DNA of 64,000 nt from assembly GCA_009668975.1 (NCBI GenBank), contig SBEG01000001.1:248001-312000 (forward strand). Reading direction: 5' to 3'. The stretch is from Deltaproteobacteria bacterium. Its GTDB lineage: Bacteria; Desulfobacterota; Desulfuromonadia; Geobacterales; Geobacteraceae. The notes beneath the pieces were generated by a model that was not told where the DNA came from, ran no database searches, and worked only from the letters and a program-made list of their open reading frames with translations. Positions 35,598 through 44,912 of this stretch are shown in pieces; positions within the stretch are counted from its first letter, which is position 1, and each line of letters starts with the position of its first letter. Both the position numbers and the translations under genes were made by a program.

Positions 35598-36317
35598 CTA
35601 GAAATTCACCGCCACCGTGCCCGCATCAATCACCCGGGCCTGGACACTTTTTTTCGAGTTCATGTTCTGAACCATTATCAGGTCACCTTCCGCTCCCGCG
35701 CCGCGGGCCATACCGGTTGCGGTCACCCGCAAATCCCCGTTTTCGGCAACAATGGTGACCATCTGGCCGTTTTTCACCAGCGGCAGCTTTTCCAGATAGT
35801 CGCTACGGACAGGCGTATTGGCGCGGATCGGGACCCGGACCCTTTTCCCGAGAACATCGTCCAGATTGAAACTGACCTTGCCGGAGACCTCCGCCAGATC
35901 CCTTTTCTGCAGAGAAACGTCGCTGGCCTCTACGACCGCGCCACGCGGCAAGGGGAAGAGCGCCACAACCATGTCGGTGAGGGCCTCGACTTCCACCGGG
36001 ATACTCATGTTTTTGACCAATTGATCATCAACCCGGATAACCATGCCAATCACGGTCCTCCCCCAACCTTCCCACTGGCGGGGAGCGATAAACTCATAGC
36101 GTACCTTCCCGGCCGGGATGACGATATCTTCCTCAAGGGCAATCCGTTTGATGCGGATTTCCATGCCGCTGTCCCGGGTTCTGTCCAGGATAAAATCCTG
36201 TACTGCCGCGCGGACCTTCTTTGCGCTGAGGGTCGTGCCGCCCGCCTGGGCAGTGACGGAACCGCCGAGACACCAGGCCAGGACCATCAAAAAGAGAACT
36301 GCGCTGAACTTTTTCAT
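35598..36317 (-). CDS. flgA: P-ring assembly chaperone FlgA
   Basis: A 239-residue periplasmic protein with signal peptide (KKFSAVLFLMVLAWCLGGSVTAQA), a middle part, and a C-terminal SAF-type domain with RANTPVRSDYLEKLPLVKNGQMVTIVAENGDLRVTATGMA. It helps FlgI polymerise into the P-ring. Lies between flgG and flgH with short gaps. Confidence 0.92.
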   Translation of the reverse strand: MKKFSAVLFLMVLAWCLGGSVTAQAGGTTLSAKKVRAAVQDFILDRTRDSGMEIRIKRIALEEDIVIPAGKVRYEFIAPRQWEGWGRTVIGMVIRVDDQLVKNMSIPVEVEALTDMVVALFPLPRGAVVEASDVSLQKRDLAEVSGKVSFNLDDVLGKRVRVPIRANTPVRSDYLEKLPLVKNGQMVTIVAENGDLRVTATGMARGAGAEGDLIMVQNMNSKKSVQARVIDAGTVAVNF

Positions 36318-36337
36318 ACTATTCCCCTAGCTGCCGA

Positions 36338-37123
36338 TTACCGCTTCATGTTGTTGGCCTGCTGGAGCATCTCGTCGGCAGCCTGAACGGACTTGGAATT
36401 GATCTCGTAGGCCCGTTGACTGACAATCATGTTGACCATCTCTTCCATGACATTGACGTTGCTCATCTCCAGGTAGCCCTGGCTGATGGTGCCGATGCCG
36501 TTCTGTCCGGCGGTACCGGTGGTGGCGTCCCCCGAAGCATCGGTAACCTGATAGAGATTCCGGCCCTGGCTGGAAAGTCCCGCCGGGTTCTGAAAGGTGG
36601 CCAACTGGATGGTGCCGACGGTGGTTGCTCCGGTTTGACCCGACTGCGTCACGGAAACGGTACCATCGCTGCCGATGGAAATTTTGGTCACGTTGCTCGG
36701 GATAACCATTTCCGGCATGAGCGGATAGCCGTCCACGGTCACAACCCGCCCCTGGCCGTCGCGTTTGAAAGAACCGGAGCGCGAATATTCGGTGGTGCCG
36801 TCCGGCATCTGGATCTGGAAGAAGCCATCCCCTTCGATAGCCAAATCCAATTCGCTCCCGGTCTGGGTGATATTACCGGCAGTAAAGACCTTGGTCACCG
36901 ACCCCGGCGTCGTGCCGAGACCGATCTCGATACCCGCCGCCTGGGTGGAGTTGGTCGAGGGCGCACCGGTCGTTTTGATACTTTGGTACATCACATCCTG
37001 GAAATCCGCACGGCTCTTCTTGAAGCCGCTGGTATTGACGTTGGCCAGGTTGTTGGCAATCACGTCAATATTCATCTGCTGCGCCTGCATCCCCGAAGCC
37101 GCCGTCCATAAAGCCCTGATCAT
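36338..37123 (-). CDS. flgG: Distal rod protein FlgG
   Basis: The 261-residue distal rod subunit. The N-terminus [47 protein letters not shown] and C-terminus [38 protein letters not shown] are FlgG signatures, and length matches the family exactly. Follows flgF after a 137-base gap carrying a short repeat. Confidence 0.97.
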   Translation of the reverse strand: MIRALWTAASGMQAQQMNIDVIANNLANVNTSGFKKSRADFQDVMYQSIKTTGAPSTNSTQAAGIEIGLGTTPGSVTKVFTAGNITQTGSELDLAIEGDGFFQIQMPDGTTEYSRSGSFKRDGQGRVVTVDGYPLMPEMVIPSNVTKISIGSDGTVSVTQSGQTGATTVGTIQLATFQNPAGLSSQGRNLYQVTDASGDATTGTAGQNGIGTISQGYLEMSNVNVMEEMVNMIVSQRAYEINSKSVQAADEMLQQANNMKR

Positions 37124-37231
37124 AATCCCGCCTCCCTATATCCGAAATCCTCTTGTTACCGAAAAGCTGCCTTGCTCCCGGCCGCTTGTCAGAAAGTGAA
37201 CCACCTGCCAAGAACCAAGAACTGTTCCTTT

Positions 37232-37257
37232 CCTTCATACATCATACTTCATACTTC
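37232..37257. repeat. Short tandem-like repeat of the cttcatac family
   Basis: CCTTCATACATCATACTTCATACTTC lies in the flgF-flgG gap and is built from the same units as the repeats between fliQ and fliP (44675-44912). Confidence 0.45.
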
Positions 37258-37260
37258 TCG

Positions 37261-37992
37261 CTACACCTTCCCCAGCTCATTGACCGCTCTACCGGTCATC
37301 TGGTCATAGTTCTGAATCATCTTCTGGCAGGTCTCGGAGGAACGGGTCGTCTCAATCATCCGCACCATTGCTTCAAGAGGGTTTACGTTCGACCCTTCCA
37401 GATGCCCTTGCCGGACAAGCGTATCCCTCGCCGCTTGCGGCGTTACGTTTGCGTCGTTCGGCATGAAGAGGGCGCTGCCGATTTTTTTCAGATCATAGGG
37501 CTTCGGAAAATCCACAACGTCAAGCGTGCCGGTTTCCTGACCCTCAACCAAAATCTTGCCCTTTGCATCGAAGGAAACGCTGCCGCCATTGATAACGATC
37601 GGTGCGCCATTGCCCAGCACTTCATAGCCATCGGCGGTCACCAGCCTGCTGTTTGCATCCAGCTTGAAATTGCCCTGGCGTGTATAGGCCTTCCCTTGCG
37701 GTGTGTTGATCGCGAAAAAACCGTCACCATCAAGGGCAATATCAAAGGTGTTATCGGTCACCTTGACCACCCCGGCCGAAAAATCAATGGCGTAGCGCTC
37801 CGTGGCCAGCGCCGGTGAATCCGCGGAACCTTCAGTCCCTTGCAGAACGGAGGCGGTCAGGACAGCCTCGAAGGTGATGGAGTCCTTCTTGTAGCCGGGG
37901 GTGTTGACGTTGGCCAGATTATTGGCCAGCACGTCCAGTTGTTTCATCATCGCCATATTTCCGGAAATGGCGCCATAGATTCCGCTATTCAT
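37261..37992 (-). CDS. flgF: Proximal rod protein FlgF
   Basis: A 243-residue rod subunit of the FlgF type: [42 protein letters not shown] at the start and VNPLEAMVRMIETTRSSETCQKMIQNYDQMTGRAVNELG at the end, where the ETTR/QKMIQ pattern separates it from FlgG. Follows fliA by 26 bases. Confidence 0.93.
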   Translation of the reverse strand: MNSGIYGAISGNMAMMKQLDVLANNLANVNTPGYKKDSITFEAVLTASVLQGTEGSADSPALATERYAIDFSAGVVKVTDNTFDIALDGDGFFAINTPQGKAYTRQGNFKLDANSRLVTADGYEVLGNGAPIVINGGSVSFDAKGKILVEGQETGTLDVVDFPKPYDLKKIGSALFMPNDANVTPQAARDTLVRQGHLEGSNVNPLEAMVRMIETTRSSETCQKMIQNYDQMTGRAVNELGKV

Positions 37993-38018
37993 GGGAGATC
38001 TCCTCTTTCAGCCATGGC

Positions 38019-38774
38019 TCAGCCCGCCATATTTTTCATTTTGACTTTCAGCCGGATCACCGCCTGACTGTGCAACTGCGAAATCCGCGATTCGGTGAGA
38101 CCCATGATCTCGCCGATCTCCTTCAGGTTCAATTCCTCATAGTAGTAGAGAGTTACCACGAGCCGCTCTTTGTCCGGCAGCGATTCGATGGCATTGCCAA
38201 GCACCTGGAGCAACTGCTTCGCCATCATTTGATTCTGAGGATTTTCCTTGCCGTTGTCCGAGAGGAAATTCAGGAAACCAAATGAGCTCCCCTCATCATC
38301 CTCATGGAAATCCTCCAGACTCATGAAGGACAGGGAATGAACCTCTTCCATCAGCTGGAAATATTTTTCCAGATCCATACCCATGGCGGAGGCCACCTCT
38401 TCGCTGCTGGGATTACGGCCCAGTTTCTGCTCGAGAACGGAGAATTCATGCTCGAGCCGTTTATATTTTTCGCGGAGGGTCCGGGGCAGCCAGTCCTGGG
38501 CGCGCAACTCATCCATAATGGATCCCATGACCCGCTTTTCGGCGAAAGTCTTGAAAAGGATCCCGCGCCGCGGATCGAAGCGTTCAGCCGCGGTAATCAG
38601 ACCGATCACCGCAACGCTCATGAGATCCTGCTGGTCGAGATGCGGCGGAAGCTTGGAAGATATCCTGCCCACGAGGTATTTCACCAGCGGAAGGTGGGAT
38701 AGTACCAGCTCGTCCCTGTTCTGGGGAGTGCTCACCTGGCACTCCGTTTCGTAGACCTTTGCGAGAGTATTCAT
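38019..38774 (-). CDS. fliA: Flagellar sigma factor FliA (sigma-28)
   Basis: A 251-residue sigma-70 family factor lacking region 1. Region 2 (HLPLVKYLVGRISSKLPPHLDQQDLMSVAVIGLI..ERFDPRRGILFKTFAEKRVMGSIMDELR), region 3 and region 4 (LPDKERLVVTLYYYEELNLKEIGEIMGLTESRISQLHSQAV) are all present. It drives the sigma-28 promoters at 26659, 33590 and perhaps 4850, and is opposed by FlgM. Its partner in gene order, flhG, is absent from the 83-base gap to flhF. Confidence 0.96.
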   Translation of the reverse strand: MNTLAKVYETECQVSTPQNRDELVLSHLPLVKYLVGRISSKLPPHLDQQDLMSVAVIGLITAAERFDPRRGILFKTFAEKRVMGSIMDELRAQDWLPRTLREKYKRLEHEFSVLEQKLGRNPSSEEVASAMGMDLEKYFQLMEEVHSLSFMSLEDFHEDDEGSSFGFLNFLSDNGKENPQNQMMAKQLLQVLGNAIESLPDKERLVVTLYYYEELNLKEIGEIMGLTESRISQLHSQAVIRLKVKMKNMAG

Positions 38775-38857
38775 AGTATCTCCGATACTGGACGGGAAGT
38801 GTCGCTATCGCCGGGTCGACCATTCCGGCCGGACGTCGCGCTTCCAACAAATTCTTC

Positions 38858-40195
38858 TCAGACTTCGCCGAGAATCAGCTCCGCGACTATTTTGCCCGAG
38901 GCAGGTTCAATATCTTCGGGAACCCTCTGGCCTCTCGTGAAATACGAGAGGGGCAGTTTGTTCTCAATCTGCAGATTTACAATGGAGCCGAACGAACTGC
39001 TTTCATCCAGCTTGGTAAAGAGCAGCCTGCTGATCGGCAGGGCGCCGAAGCTCTCGACGATGCCTCTCAGCTCCCGTTCCCGCGTGGTGGCGGCGACACA
39101 AAGGTGGGTCTCAATGCTGAAAGATGAATCCAGCATTGTGCGCAGACCTTCAATGGTATCCTTATCCTTCGGGCTTCTGCCGACCGTATCGATCAGGACC
39201 AGATCTTTGTCGCTATGTGCGGCAAGGGCTTTTTCCAGCTCTTTCGGTGTTGAGGCCACCTCGAGCGGCACCCCCATGATCCGGGAATAGGTTTTGAGCT
39301 GCTCCACCGCGCCGACACGGAAGGTATCGATGGTTACCAAGGCAATTTTCGCCTTCCGGCCAATCGTGTAGAGCGCGGCAAGTTTCGCAATGGTGGTGGT
39401 CTTCCCTACCCCGGTCGGTCCGACCAGCGCCACAATTTTGCAGCCGTTCTTTTTCAGCCTGATGGGGCCCGAGCACTTGACGGTAGTCTCAAGCGATTCT
39501 TTCAACAGCCCCTTGAGATCCTCCTCGCCATCTATCTGCTTTTCCGAGCTTTTCACTTTAGCCAGCAAAGCATGAATGGATGTCTCGACAAGCCCGGCTT
39601 CATGCAGGGTGGCGGAAACCCTGGCCAGCGAAACAGGTTCTTTCTTGCCCCGGTCCGTGGCGGCACAGGCAAGGGTCCCGGCGGTAAAGCGTGTCTCCCG
39701 GGCTGTTCCGGGAAATGCTCCCGTGGACTCACCCTGGACCGATTCAAGGAGCAGTTTTTTCAACTCCAGCATTTCACCGTTTACCGGTTCACGCAGGGAA
39801 AAATCGCTTTCAGACGCAGTATCTCCCCATTCGGCCCGGGCGACCGGCGCCGGCGATACCGGCTCCTGCCGGGAAGCGCTTTCCTTGACCAGCAAGCTGT
39901 CCACCCTCTCCCTGAGTTCTTTCAGCTCACGGGCAAGCGGCTGCAGCATGGAATCTCGGAAGGCATCACGGGTCGTTCCCTCGTGGCCCGGCTCTTCGCG
40001 ATACGCTGCGATCTTCCGCTGCGGGGGACTGTCAACCGTTGCAACTATGCGGAACACCGGCTTGGTGAAAAAACCCAAAAGCCCTTTGCGGCGCTCCTTT
40101 TTCGAAGAAATTATCATGGCGTCAGGACCCAGCTCGGCCTTCACCAGTTGCATTGCTTCCGTCATATTTGCGGCTTGAAAAGTTCTAGTTTGCAT
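38858..40195 (-). CDS. flhF: Flagellar GTPase FlhF
   Basis: An SRP-type GTPase that sets the place, and often number, of flagella. 445 residues: a basic B domain at the N-terminus, an N domain, and the GTPase G domain with VGPTGVGKTTTIAKLAA, DTFRVGAVEQLKTY, LIDTVGRSPKD and TKLDESSSFGS. ATG 40195 lies 12 bases after AGGAG; a TTG four codons upstream directly abuts AGGAG and is less likely. It overlaps the end of flhA. FlhF suggests polar placement. Confidence 0.95.
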   Translation of the reverse strand: MQTRTFQAANMTEAMQLVKAELGPDAMIISSKKERRKGLLGFFTKPVFRIVATVDSPPQRKIAAYREEPGHEGTTRDAFRDSMLQPLARELKELRERVDSLLVKESASRQEPVSPAPVARAEWGDTASESDFSLREPVNGEMLELKKLLLESVQGESTGAFPGTARETRFTAGTLACAATDRGKKEPVSLARVSATLHEAGLVETSIHALLAKVKSSEKQIDGEEDLKGLLKESLETTVKCSGPIRLKKNGCKIVALVGPTGVGKTTTIAKLAALYTIGRKAKIALVTIDTFRVGAVEQLKTYSRIMGVPLEVASTPKELEKALAAHSDKDLVLIDTVGRSPKDKDTIEGLRTMLDSSFSIETHLCVAATTRERELRGIVESFGALPISRLLFTKLDESSSFGSIVNLQIENKLPLSYFTRGQRVPEDIEPASGKIVAELILGEV

Positions 40196-42263
40196 CTGCG
40201 CTGACAACTCCTATGGATTGGATTTTAATGTTCGGTGGAATTTCATTGTGGGAAAGAACCGCCAGGGTGGGCAGGAATCTTTCCGTCAGCTTCTTGACGT
40301 GACGCCGCACCGAAGGCGAAGCGAGCAGCACCGGATGACTGCCGGTCTGATTGAATTTGTCCATACCCAGCCGGATGTTCTGCAAAATGCGTTGGGCAAC
40401 ACCGGGCTCGATGGCAAGGAAACCGCCCTGCTCCGACGGCTGCACCGATTCGGCAATCACCTCTTCAACCTGTCGGTCCAAAGCGAGCAGCGAAAGCACA
40501 TCACCGTCCTGCTTGTACTGTTCGACGATATAGCGGCCAAGACCCTGACGAACAAATTCGGTCAGAACTTCGGGATCCTTGGTCATGCTGCCGTAGTCGG
40601 CCAGAATCTCCAGGATGGTTCTCAAATCGCGGATGGAAACATTTTCCTTCAACAGGCCATGAATCACCTTGAGCACCGTACCGAGACTCAGCAGCGACGG
40701 CACCAGCTCATCAACCACCTTGGGACAGCTGGTGGCAAGATTATCGAGCAGCTGCTGCAGCTCCTGCCGTCCCACCAGTTCGTGAGCATGTTTCTTGATA
40801 ATTTCGCTGATATGGGTGGCCATGATGGTGGTTGAATCGACAACCGTGTAACCACTGATCTGCGCATGCTCTTTCTGGGTACCTTTGATCCAGACGGCCG
40901 GAAGGCCGAAGACCGGTTCGGTGGTGTGGCTTCCTTCCAGGGTCCCGGTTGCCTGACCGGAATCCATGGCCAGAAACTGTCCGGTCAGATTGCTGCCGCC
41001 GACCTTGGCCCCCTTGATCAGGAATGAGTATTCGTGCGGCTTCAGCTGCAGATTGTCATGGATATGGATCGGCGGCACGATGAAACCCATCTTCTGGGCA
41101 AAGGTTTTACGGATGGAACGGATCCTTTCCAGCAACTCGCCCTGCTGCGCCGCGTCAACCAGCGGCACAAGACCGTAGCCGACTTCCAGCTCCAGCAGAT
41201 CCACGGGACGGATGGCAGTGATCTGATCACCGTTATCATCATGTGCCGCCTGCGTAAGGAGTTCTTCCTCATCCTCAACAATTTGTGCCTTCTCGCGCGC
41301 CATTTTCCCGACCAGATATGACAAACCGGACAGCAGGAAAAAGGCGAAATGCGGCAACCCGGGAATCAGGCCGAAACAGAACAGCACTCCGGAACAGACG
41401 AAGAAGGCCTTGGGATGATTGAGGAATTGGCCGGTAATTTCATGGCCGAAATTATTTTCATCGGCGGAACGGGTAACAATGATACCGGCGGCGGTGGAGA
41501 TGATCAGTGCCGGGATCTGGGCCACGAGCCCCTCGCCGATGGTCAGCAGGGTGTAGTTGGTGAGGGCCGCTTCCAAGGCCATGCCCTTCTGCCAGACCCC
41601 GATGATGAAACCGCCGATGATATTTGTCAGCATGATCAGAACCGCGGCCACGGCGTCACCGCGGACAAACTTGCTGGCGCCGTCCATGGAACCGTAGAAA
41701 TCAGCCTCACGGGAAACCTTCGACCGCCGGATCCTGGCTTCTTTTTCGGTAATGATCCCGGAGGAAAGGTCCGCATCGATGGCCATCTGCTTGCCCGGCA
41801 TTGCATCGAGGGTAAAACGCGCCGCAACTTCGGCGACCCGGCCGGCACCCTTGGTAATAACGACAAAGTTGATGATGACGAGGATCAGGAAGATGACGGC
41901 CCCGACAACATAGTTGCCGCCCACCACGAATTCGCCGAAGGCCTTGATCACCGAGCCGGCAGCATCAATACCCTCATGGCCGTGCAGGAGGATCAATCGG
42001 GTACCGGCAATGTTCAGGGAGAGACGGAAGAGCGTGGTAACCAGGAGAATGGAAGGAAAGACCGAAAAATCAAGCGGCTGCGTCGTGTACAGGCCTACCA
42101 GCAGAATAGCCAGGGCAATGGTGATATTGGCCGCCAGAAGAATGTCCAGAAAAAAGGCCGGCAGCGGAATGATCATCAAGGCCAGAATCCCGATAAGCAC
42201 CAGTGCCATATAGATGTCGGAATTTTTCCGGACCTGCATTGTACCCGCCAACGAAGAAGCCAT
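40185..42263 (-). CDS. flhA: Flagellar export gate protein FlhA
   Basis: The nonameric export gate, 692 residues. Eight membrane helices in residues 15-320, with the FHIPEP-type segment (DADLSSGIITEKEARIRRSKVSREADFYGSMDGASKFVRGDA) in the cytoplasmic loop, and a large C-terminal docking domain for chaperone-substrate pairs. Length is standard. Preceded by a sigma-54 promoter; first gene of the flhA-flhF-fliA-flgF... unit. Confidence 0.97.
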   Translation of the reverse strand: MASSLAGTMQVRKNSDIYMALVLIGILALMIIPLPAFFLDILLAANITIALAILLVGLYTTQPLDFSVFPSILLVTTLFRLSLNIAGTRLILLHGHEGIDAAGSVIKAFGEFVVGGNYVVGAVIFLILVIINFVVITKGAGRVAEVAARFTLDAMPGKQMAIDADLSSGIITEKEARIRRSKVSREADFYGSMDGASKFVRGDAVAAVLIMLTNIIGGFIIGVWQKGMALEAALTNYTLLTIGEGLVAQIPALIISTAAGIIVTRSADENNFGHEITGQFLNHPKAFFVCSGVLFCFGLIPGLPHFAFFLLSGLSYLVGKMAREKAQIVEDEEELLTQAAHDDNGDQITAIRPVDLLELEVGYGLVPLVDAAQQGELLERIRSIRKTFAQKMGFIVPPIHIHDNLQLKPHEYSFLIKGAKVGGSNLTGQFLAMDSGQATGTLEGSHTTEPVFGLPAVWIKGTQKEHAQISGYTVVDSTTIMATHISEIIKKHAHELVGRQELQQLLDNLATSCPKVVDELVPSLLSLGTVLKVIHGLLKENVSIRDLRTILEILADYGSMTKDPEVLTEFVRQGLGRYIVEQYKQDGDVLSLLALDRQVEEVIAESVQPSEQGGFLAIEPGVAQRILQNIRLGMDKFNQTGSHPVLLASPSVRRHVKKLTERFLPTLAVLSHNEIPPNIKIQSIGVVSADAN

Positions 42264-42311
42264 CCAATATGTCCTGTGATTTCAAACAGATTTTACGCCC
42301 TACACTGGAAT

Positions 42312-42327
42312 AGCAACCTCTGTGCCA
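42312..42327 (-). promoter_or_regulatory. Sigma-54 promoter of flhA operon
   Basis: Minus strand TGGCACAGAGGTTGCT, a full match to TGGCAC-N5-TTGCT with GG-N10-GC spacing, 49 bases before the flhA ATG. Confidence 0.85.
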
Positions 42328-42524
42328 GACGAGTCCAGCGGCACCTGGATTCGACAAGTATCCGGGAGATTGCCGAAAAGGCGCTTCATTGCTGCTAACA
42401 GGAGAATTCAAGAGGGTTTCAGGAGGCAGGTACGTTTCGAAAAAATTGGGGGAAAGAAGGAATGAGACAGTATTTTGAAAAGTATCAGTCAAGGATTTGT
42501 CTAGGAAACTGTCCGACGAGGAAA

Positions 42525-43592
42525 TCAGAAGGTCTTCCCCTTCAACCCGTAGACATAAGCCAGCAGTTCCGCAACCGCCACATAAAGGCTCTCCGGAATC
42601 TCCTCACCCTCCTTGACCTGCGCGTAGAGTTCCCGGGCCAGAAACCTGTTTTCCACCAGCATGACATTGTTTTCTCTGGCCAGAGCCTTGATTCGGAGGG
42701 CCAGATGATCGGCGCCTTTGGCAATCACGAACGGGGCGGCCATTTTATTCCGGTCATATTTCACGGCAACCGCAAAGTGAGTCGGGTTGGTGACCACGAC
42801 ATCGGCGGTGGGGATGATCTGTTTGAGGCGGCGAAAAGCCCTTTCATACCGCATCTTGCGGATCTTGCCCTTCAGCTGCGGATCGCCGTCGCTGTCCTTG
42901 TGCTCCCGTTTCACTTCCTCTTTGGTCATTTTCAGATTCTGGAGGTAATTCCACTTTACAAAGGCAAGGTCAAGGATCGCCAGCACGATCATGACCCCGC
43001 AGGTATGGATGACGATTTTGAACGAGATGTGGCTGACAAAGACGAAAATTCCGTTGATATCGGTTTCGGTCAGGTAGAGTATTGCCTCCATTTCATCGCG
43101 CAGGATCTTGAACGCGACGTATCCCACGATCAGAATTTTGATGATGGATTTGAGAGCCTCGACGGCCGCCTCTTTATTTGCCAGGCGTTTGATGCCCTCG
43201 AGGGGATTGATCTTTTCGAACTTGACAGTGAGTTTCTCCGTGGAAAAGACTACCCCGCCCTGGATGAACACGGCAACGACCCCCGCGACCATGACCATGA
43301 GCAGGAACGGGGCCAGAACCGCACCGACGGAAATAACCTGCTGCATCAGGATACTGTTGACAGTTATCGGGGTAAGCGTGACCGTGCCCATGCCGCCGAG
43401 CAAGTCACGGGTGTTCTCTTTCAGGGAAGTCAGCATGTAACCGCCCAGGGTATAAAGAGTCACCATCGAAACCAGCAGGGTGATGGTCGATGTCATGTCG
43501 CGGCTCAGGGGCGGCGGACTTTTTTTCCGCGATTCCTCGAGTTTTTTCGCGGTCGGTTGTTCTGTTTTTGAGTGCTTATCAGCTTCTGACAT
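42525..43592 (-). CDS. flhB: Flagellar export protein FlhB
   Basis: Switches export from hook to filament substrates. 355 residues: four membrane helices in the first 210 residues and a cytoplasmic domain with the self-cleavage site NPTH (TNPTHFAVAVKYD), intact here. It partners FliK, encoded at 59.5-61.2 kb. It overlaps fliR by one base. The 261-base gap to flhA holds the flhA sigma-54 promoter. Confidence 0.97.
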   Translation of the reverse strand: MSEADKHSKTEQPTAKKLEESRKKSPPPLSRDMTSTITLLVSMVTLYTLGGYMLTSLKENTRDLLGGMGTVTLTPITVNSILMQQVISVGAVLAPFLLMVMVAGVVAVFIQGGVVFSTEKLTVKFEKINPLEGIKRLANKEAAVEALKSIIKILIVGYVAFKILRDEMEAILYLTETDINGIFVFVSHISFKIVIHTCGVMIVLAILDLAFVKWNYLQNLKMTKEEVKREHKDSDGDPQLKGKIRKMRYERAFRRLKQIIPTADVVVTNPTHFAVAVKYDRNKMAAPFVIAKGADHLALRIKALARENNVMLVENRFLARELYAQVKEGEEIPESLYVAVAELLAYVYGLKGKTF

Positions 43593-44383
43593 CAGGAACC
43601 CTGCGCGATAATTCTGAATAATGACTTGATCTGGAGAGCCATTGCTCCGAAGGAAATTTCAAGGGTGTGAATGAAAACCAGGAGAGACAACCCAAGGGCA
43701 AAAAAACCGATGGCAATGTTGAGCGGCATGCTGATGACAAAGATGTTCATCTGGGGAAAGGAGCGCGCCATGACACCAAGCACCACCGTAGTGGCCAGCA
43801 GCGAAACCATGACCGGCGCCGCCAGTTTGATCCCCAGTACAAAGATGCCGGAGGTAATGGTAATCAGAAAACTGAGCAGGGGGCCGCTCATCTGCCAGCC
43901 GCCCAAAGGGATCAGCGCATAGCTGTCCACCATGGCCTTGATGAAAAGATGATGGGCACCGAAGGTCAGGAATAACAGCGAGGCAAGCAGTGTCTGGAAC
44001 ATTGACAGGAGCGGCACCTGGCCCATGGTCGGATCAAACAGGGTCGACATGGAAAAGCCCATCTGCATGCCGATCACCTGCCCGCAGAACTCGACAGCGC
44101 CGAACACCGATTTTGCAACAAGGCCCAGGGTGATGCCGATCAGAGCTTCGACAACAACCAGCTGCAGCAGGGAGAGGAAATCGCCCGGCAGGGTGACTGG
44201 GGCAAGCTTGAGCACCGGGAAACAGACCAGGGTCAGAGACAGCGTTACCAGTGCCCTGATATTCATCGGCACCCGCTCTCCCCCAAACAGCGGAATGGCA
44301 CTGAAGATCCCGGCCAGACGGCCGAGCACCAGGGTGAAGAGCGTGAAGTCCTGAATGGAAAGAAACGCGGGAAGCTGGAACAT
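43592..44383 (-). CDS. fliR: Flagellar export protein FliR
   Basis: A 263-residue membrane protein of the export gate (six or so helices), with the family segments FGGERVPMNIRALVTLSLTL, VEALIGITLGLVAKSVFGAVEFCGQVIGMQMGFSMSTLFDPT and the PQMNIFVISMPLNIAIG block. Coupled to flhB by a one-base overlap and 5 bases after fliQ. Confidence 0.96.
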   Translation of the reverse strand: MFQLPAFLSIQDFTLFTLVLGRLAGIFSAIPLFGGERVPMNIRALVTLSLTLVCFPVLKLAPVTLPGDFLSLLQLVVVEALIGITLGLVAKSVFGAVEFCGQVIGMQMGFSMSTLFDPTMGQVPLLSMFQTLLASLLFLTFGAHHLFIKAMVDSYALIPLGGWQMSGPLLSFLITITSGIFVLGIKLAAPVMVSLLATTVVLGVMARSFPQMNIFVISMPLNIAIGFFALGLSLLVFIHTLEISFGAMALQIKSLFRIIAQGS

Positions 44384-44388
44384 GCCGG

Positions 44389-44655
44389 CTATCTCAGGTT
44401 GGGAATCAAGGCGAAGATCTCACGGGTAAAATCCGACATGTAACTCATCATCCAGGGAAAAAAGACGATCATTGCCAGCATAACCGCGACAATCTTCGGC
44501 ACAAAGGCGAGTGTTGCCTCGTTTATGGAGGTGACCGCCTGAAAAATACTGATGATCAGGCCGATCACCAGGCTGAAAATCAGGAGCGGCGCAGAAAGCA
44601 TCAGGGTTACTTCAAAGCTCCTGCGGGCCAGTTGGGTTACCAGTTCCGGGGTCAT
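44389..44655 (-). CDS. fliQ: Flagellar export protein FliQ
   Basis: An 88-residue protein with two membrane helices, the usual FliQ size and pattern (SFEVTLMLSAPLLIFSLVIGLIISIFQAVTSINEATLAFVPKIVAV). The frame is open to 44730, but ATG 44655 gives the family N-terminus TPELVTQLARR after AAAGGA. Separated from fliP by a 257-base repeat-bearing gap. Confidence 0.95.
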   Translation of the reverse strand: MTPELVTQLARRSFEVTLMLSAPLLIFSLVIGLIISIFQAVTSINEATLAFVPKIVAVMLAMIVFFPWMMSYMSDFTREIFALIPNLR

Positions 44656-44674
44656 GGGGAGGTCCTTTCCATAT

Positions 44675-44912
44675 AAGTATGAAGGATGAATTATGAAGTA
44701 TGAAAGCAAAGCAGTGAAAAAGCCTGGCAATACTCATCTCTGGGGTAATAGCGTTTCGTTCTAGGTTCATTGATCAGCTAAGTCGAAAATCATTGAAACC
44801 GGAAATTCGCGAATGGTTTGCGAGAGAAGGATGAATAATTCGGTTTTTTTCATACTTCATAATTCATCCTTCATCCTTTGAATTTCTCATCCTTCATACT
44901 TCATAATTTTTG
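44675..44912. repeat. Inverted repeat pair between fliP and fliQ
   Basis: A 27-base segment starting ATGAAGGATGAATTATGAAG (44679-44705) has its perfect reverse complement at 44848-44874, and a further partial copy runs 44887-44912 up to the fliP stop. The 142 bases between the arms have no coding potential I can see. The unit is made of CTTCATACTTCAT-like steps, also found at 37232-37257. It interrupts a block that normally has no gap. Confidence 0.7.

Noticed and set aside
41349..43571. Long plus-strand frames opposite flhA and flhB (349 and 369 codons)
   Set aside because: Antisense shadows of well-supported export genes, with low-complexity Gly/Asp/His-rich translations and no ribosome site.
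44675..44912. CRISPR array
   Set aside because: The repeated CTTCATAC-like units are inverted and irregular, with no evenly spaced spacers and no cas genes in the window.
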